Source of the DNA: an uncultured Alphaproteobacteria bacterium
Lineage (GTDB): Bacteria; Pseudomonadota; Alphaproteobacteria; UBA8366; JADFVY01
Length of the DNA stretch: 64,000 nucleotides
NCBI GenBank assembly: GCA_947259105.1
Contig: CAMYKU010000046.1
Span: 21,602-85,601, forward strand
Reading direction: 5' to 3'
Shown here one piece after another: positions 61,656 through 64,000 of the stretch (position 1 is its first letter; every line of letters starts with the position of its first letter). The position numbers were made by a program, and so were the translations under genes. A model generated the notes under the pieces. That model saw only the letters and a list, made by a program, of their open reading frames with translations. It ran no database searches and was not told the DNA's origin.

Positions 61656-62648
61656 CTACTCCGCGGCCGCGGTGTGCCGGAGCGGGAGTTCGGCCACTTC
61701 GGCCGGCAGGTCCGGCCCGGCGGCCCCGGCGCCCGCGTCCACCAGCCGTGGCTCCCGGCGGGCCAGGGCGGCGGACAGGACCATGCGGCCGAGCCAGTCG
61801 GCCTGGCGTTTCGGCAGGTTGTCGAATGCGATTTCGGTGCGGTCGGAGGCGAGCAGCAGGACCGCGTCGCGCCGCCGCGGCGACTCGCCGTTCGTCCAGG
61901 TCACCGTGTGCAGCTCGGAGAGCGGTATGGCGCGGCGGCGGAAATCGCCGATCGGCGTCATCCAGCAGCACGCCACCTCGTCGGGCGAGACCTCGATGCC
62001 CTCGCGCGCGTAAATCCCCAGCGCAAGCAGCAGGACCCCGGCGGCGCTGAGGCTGATGCCAAGGCCCGAGCCGAGGAACAGGAACAACAGGCCGAGGGTC
62101 AGCAGCAGCAGCGCCGGCACGATCTCCAGCCCGTTCAGGCGCAGGATCGCCCTGGTGACCGCGCCGCGCCGGCAGCAATTGATGGAAGACGGCGCGCGGA
62201 ACGGGTTGGCGAGCCGCCCGGACAGCCGCGCCCCGTCGAGGCTGCTGTAAGGCTTCTCGAGTTCACCGGCGTCGCGGGCGATGTAGCCGATCGGAGTGCG
62301 CTCGAGCGCCGGCAGGCCAAACGCGACGGCGGCGGCCTTCCACACCCGCCGCACATCGGCGAGTCGCTGCGACCCGCAGAGCGGGATGGTCTTCAGCGGG
62401 TCGCGGTGGCGCAGGACGGCCTCGTGCCAGCGGCGCATACCCAGCACCGAGCCCGGCCGGACGACCGAACTGAGCTGGACGCCGGCATAGGCGGACATCG
62501 GCTCGGTCCAGCGTCTGGTTTTCCGGAACATGCGCTCGGTCACGTGGACCCAGCCTTCGGCGATTTCGATATTGATGCAGCCGCGGCGCGCTGACCATCG
62601 GGTCATCCGCACCGGACGCTCGGCGAAATTCGGTCCTTGATCGGACAT
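61656..62648 (-). CDS. membrane protein of unknown function, paralogue of the gene at 6023-7168
   Basis: 330 residues. A soluble first half contains TRRWTEPMSAYAGVQLSSVV and RDPLKTIPLCGSQRLADVRR, and two membrane helices near 185-225 (GLEIVPALLLLTLGLLFLFL) are followed by a soluble end with LHTVTWTNGESPRRR and LLLASDRTEIAFDNLPKRQA. The same blocks in the same order are in the protein at 6023-7168. It converges with hdrB across 118 bp. No known domain is recognised. Confidence 0.75.
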   Translation of the reverse strand: MSDQGPNFAERPVRMTRWSARRGCINIEIAEGWVHVTERMFRKTRRWTEPMSAYAGVQLSSVVRPGSVLGMRRWHEAVLRHRDPLKTIPLCGSQRLADVRRVWKAAAVAFGLPALERTPIGYIARDAGELEKPYSSLDGARLSGRLANPFRAPSSINCCRRGAVTRAILRLNGLEIVPALLLLTLGLLFLFLGSGLGISLSAAGVLLLALGIYAREGIEVSPDEVACCWMTPIGDFRRRAIPLSELHTVTWTNGESPRRRDAVLLLASDRTEIAFDNLPKRQADWLGRMVLSAALARREPRLVDAGAGAAGPDLPAEVAELPLRHTAAAE

Positions 62649-62894
62649 TGTTCTGGGTTCCGCAAGCCTGCCCCAAACAAACGTTAATTATCGATGCGTT
62701 CTTACAAATATGCAAGGGGGAATCTCAAGTCCCGGGAGAAGGTGTATATTTGTCGACCCCCCGGTTTGTTTGCCCTTTAATCGGGCCGTATATTTCAGAA
62801 TTTCCGAATCTCCCAGTGAAGCCCATGGAGATGCCCATTCAATACTGACATCTCGGCGCGACGCCGCGGCTGCCGTAGCCTGCCGGCCGATTCG

Positions 62895-64000
62895 TCACCG
62901 GGAAGACAGCCGCGTGCGCAAACGGGATCGAGCCCAGCCGGCGGCGATGCCGGCCATAAACACCGCGCACAGGAGGGCCTGCGTCTGCGGCATAGCGTGC
63001 GGCCCGGCGGCCTCCATCGCGGCGCCGGTCAGCGGCGGGCCGGCCACGCCGCCCAGGCAATAGGCGATCACCATCATCGCATTGGCGGCGGGCAGCGCAT
63101 CGGCGCGAAACCGCTCCCCCAGCAGGGCGAGGGCCAGGGTGTAGAGGCTGACGGTGGTGCCGCCCCACAGGAACAGGACCGGCCACAGCAGCGCTTTTGT
63201 ATGCAGGATCGCCGGCAGCAGCAGGGCGCAGGCGGCTCCGATCAGCACGCAGACGACCAGCAGGCGGAGCCGGCCGATCCGGTCGGCGGCCCATCCTATC
63301 GGCAGCTGCATGATCATGGTGCCCAAGATCAGCACCGTGAGCATCAGCAGCGACGTATCCTGGGCGAACCCGGTGCGCAGCCCGTAGACCGGCAGCAGCG
63401 AGAGGATCGACATGTCGATGAAGCCGCAGACGAAGACCGCGGCCATGATCAGCGGCGCCTGGAACAGGGTCTTCCAGGCCGTATGGTCGCCGCTGCCGAT
63501 GCGGCGCGGGGCCAGCCGGCGGGCGGCGATCAGCGGCAATGCCGAGATCACGATCAGGCCCGCGCTGACGATGAAGGGCAGGTAGCCTGCGATGCCCACC
63601 GCCGCGATCACCATCGGTCCGGCGGCGAACCCGAGGCCGAGGATCGTCGAATAGAGTCCGGCCACCAGCCCGCGGTTGGCATCGCCCGCCACCATGTTCA
63701 GCCAGGTCTCGCTGACCACCCAAATCAACCCCATGCCGACGCCGATCAGGAATCGGAACAGGAACCACAGGCTGATGCCGCCGGTGGCGGGGATGACCAG
63801 GATCGCCGCCGCGGTCAGCACGATGCCGGCGTAAATCACCGGCAGGGCCCCGAACCGGCGCACCAGGCGCGGCACGAACGGGCTGACGAAAACGACCGCG
63901 AGGACGCCGATCGAACTGTTGAGGCCGGCCAGCGCCGCGCTGCCCTGATTGCGTTCGATCAGCAATGACAGCAAGGGGGCGGTGATGCCGATCGTCATGC
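62895..64000 (-). CDS. MFS transporter, cut by the right window edge
   Basis: At least 367 residues with 11-12 membrane helices. Opening helix ITAPLLSLLIERNQGSAALA, MFS signature regions FLFRFLIGVGMGLIWVVSE and GWAADRIGRLRLLVV, and ALALLGERFRADALPAANAM place it near the YcaD/YfkF type of MFS permeases. An ATG two bases from the edge could begin it, but family members usually have 10-20 residues more, so it is probably incomplete. Substrate unknown. The 246 bp before the gene at 62648 hold no gene. Confidence 0.85.
   Translation of the reverse strand, partial: MTIGITAPLLSLLIERNQGSAALAGLNSSIGVLAVVFVSPFVPRLVRRFGALPVIYAGIVLTAAAILVIPATGGISLWFLFRFLIGVGMGLIWVVSETWLNMVAGDANRGLVAGLYSTILGLGFAAGPMVIAAVGIAGYLPFIVSAGLIVISALPLIAARRLAPRRIGSGDHTAWKTLFQAPLIMAAVFVCGFIDMSILSLLPVYGLRTGFAQDTSLLMLTVLILGTMIMQLPIGWAADRIGRLRLLVVCVLIGAACALLLPAILHTKALLWPVLFLWGGTTVSLYTLALALLGERFRADALPAANAMMVIAYCLGGVAGPPLTGAAMEAAGPHAMPQTQALLCAVFMAGIAAGWARSRLRTRLSSR

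Noticed and set aside
1-64000. CRISPR arrays, tRNA and rRNA genes, riboswitches
   Set aside because: I scanned for regularly spaced repeats, tRNA T-arm patterns and rRNA-like sequence by eye and saw none; a covariance-model search would be needed to exclude small RNAs.

Overview
The window looks like chromosomal DNA of a GC-rich, sulfur-oxidising alphaproteobacterium, possibly near the Rhodospirillales. The support is an alphaproteobacterial bL36, a GapR/UPF0335 protein next to a DUF1244 protein and an N-formylglutamate amidohydrolase, a PleC/DivJ-style histidine kinase, and a complete APS-reductase route for sulfite oxidation. I see no rRNA, tRNA, CRISPR array or intact insertion sequence.

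Layout. 0-9 kb: the end of an MFS gene, a DedA-PAP2-LssY fusion, a YeiH-type sulfate exporter with a 54-residue membrane partner, a universal stress protein, two membrane proteins of unknown role and an orphan peptide-binding protein. 9-26.5 kb: housekeeping genes, including GapR, DUF1244, a carboxylate-amine ligase with an FGase, an EamA exporter, an adenylate cyclase, pyruvate kinase, a degenerate DUF2817 protein, a hydrolase-OsmC fusion, glycolate oxidase glcDEF, rpmJ, a histidine kinase, a cold-shock protein and cytochrome c. 26.7-37.2 kb: a probable acquired segment with a rhomboid protease and a very large cyclic beta-glucan synthase gene (ndvB type) split by one frameshift, ending near a short inverted-repeat element. 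37.2-43.4 kb: an amidase, a Rep-like/XRE fusion, a lone Flp pilin, a PAPS-reductase-like protein lacking its redox cysteines and a YkgJ-type cysteine-cluster protein.

43.6-61.5 kb is the centre of interest, a dissimilatory sulfite-oxidation locus. Two different APS reductases diverge from one 461-bp intergenic region. aprBA on the minus strand has the AprB form that normally works with Qmo. aprMBA on the plus strand is of the Allochromatium type with its own membrane subunit, and is followed by three accessory genes. Beyond a MazG-like gene and an OmpR/EnvZ-like pair lie sat (minus strand) and, diverging from it, qmoA-qmoB-hdrC-hdrB. Together these oxidise sulfite with AMP to APS, pass the electrons to quinone through AprM and/or Qmo, and recover ATP through Sat. 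The exporter near 3 kb could remove the sulfate. No sox, dsr or sHdr genes are in the window, so the source of the sulfite is not shown. A cloverleaf-like palindrome of about 110 bp occurs twice, just downstream of aprA and inside the qmo operon, bracketing the core.

The right end holds a distant paralogue of the membrane protein at 6-7 kb and an MFS transporter cut by the window edge.
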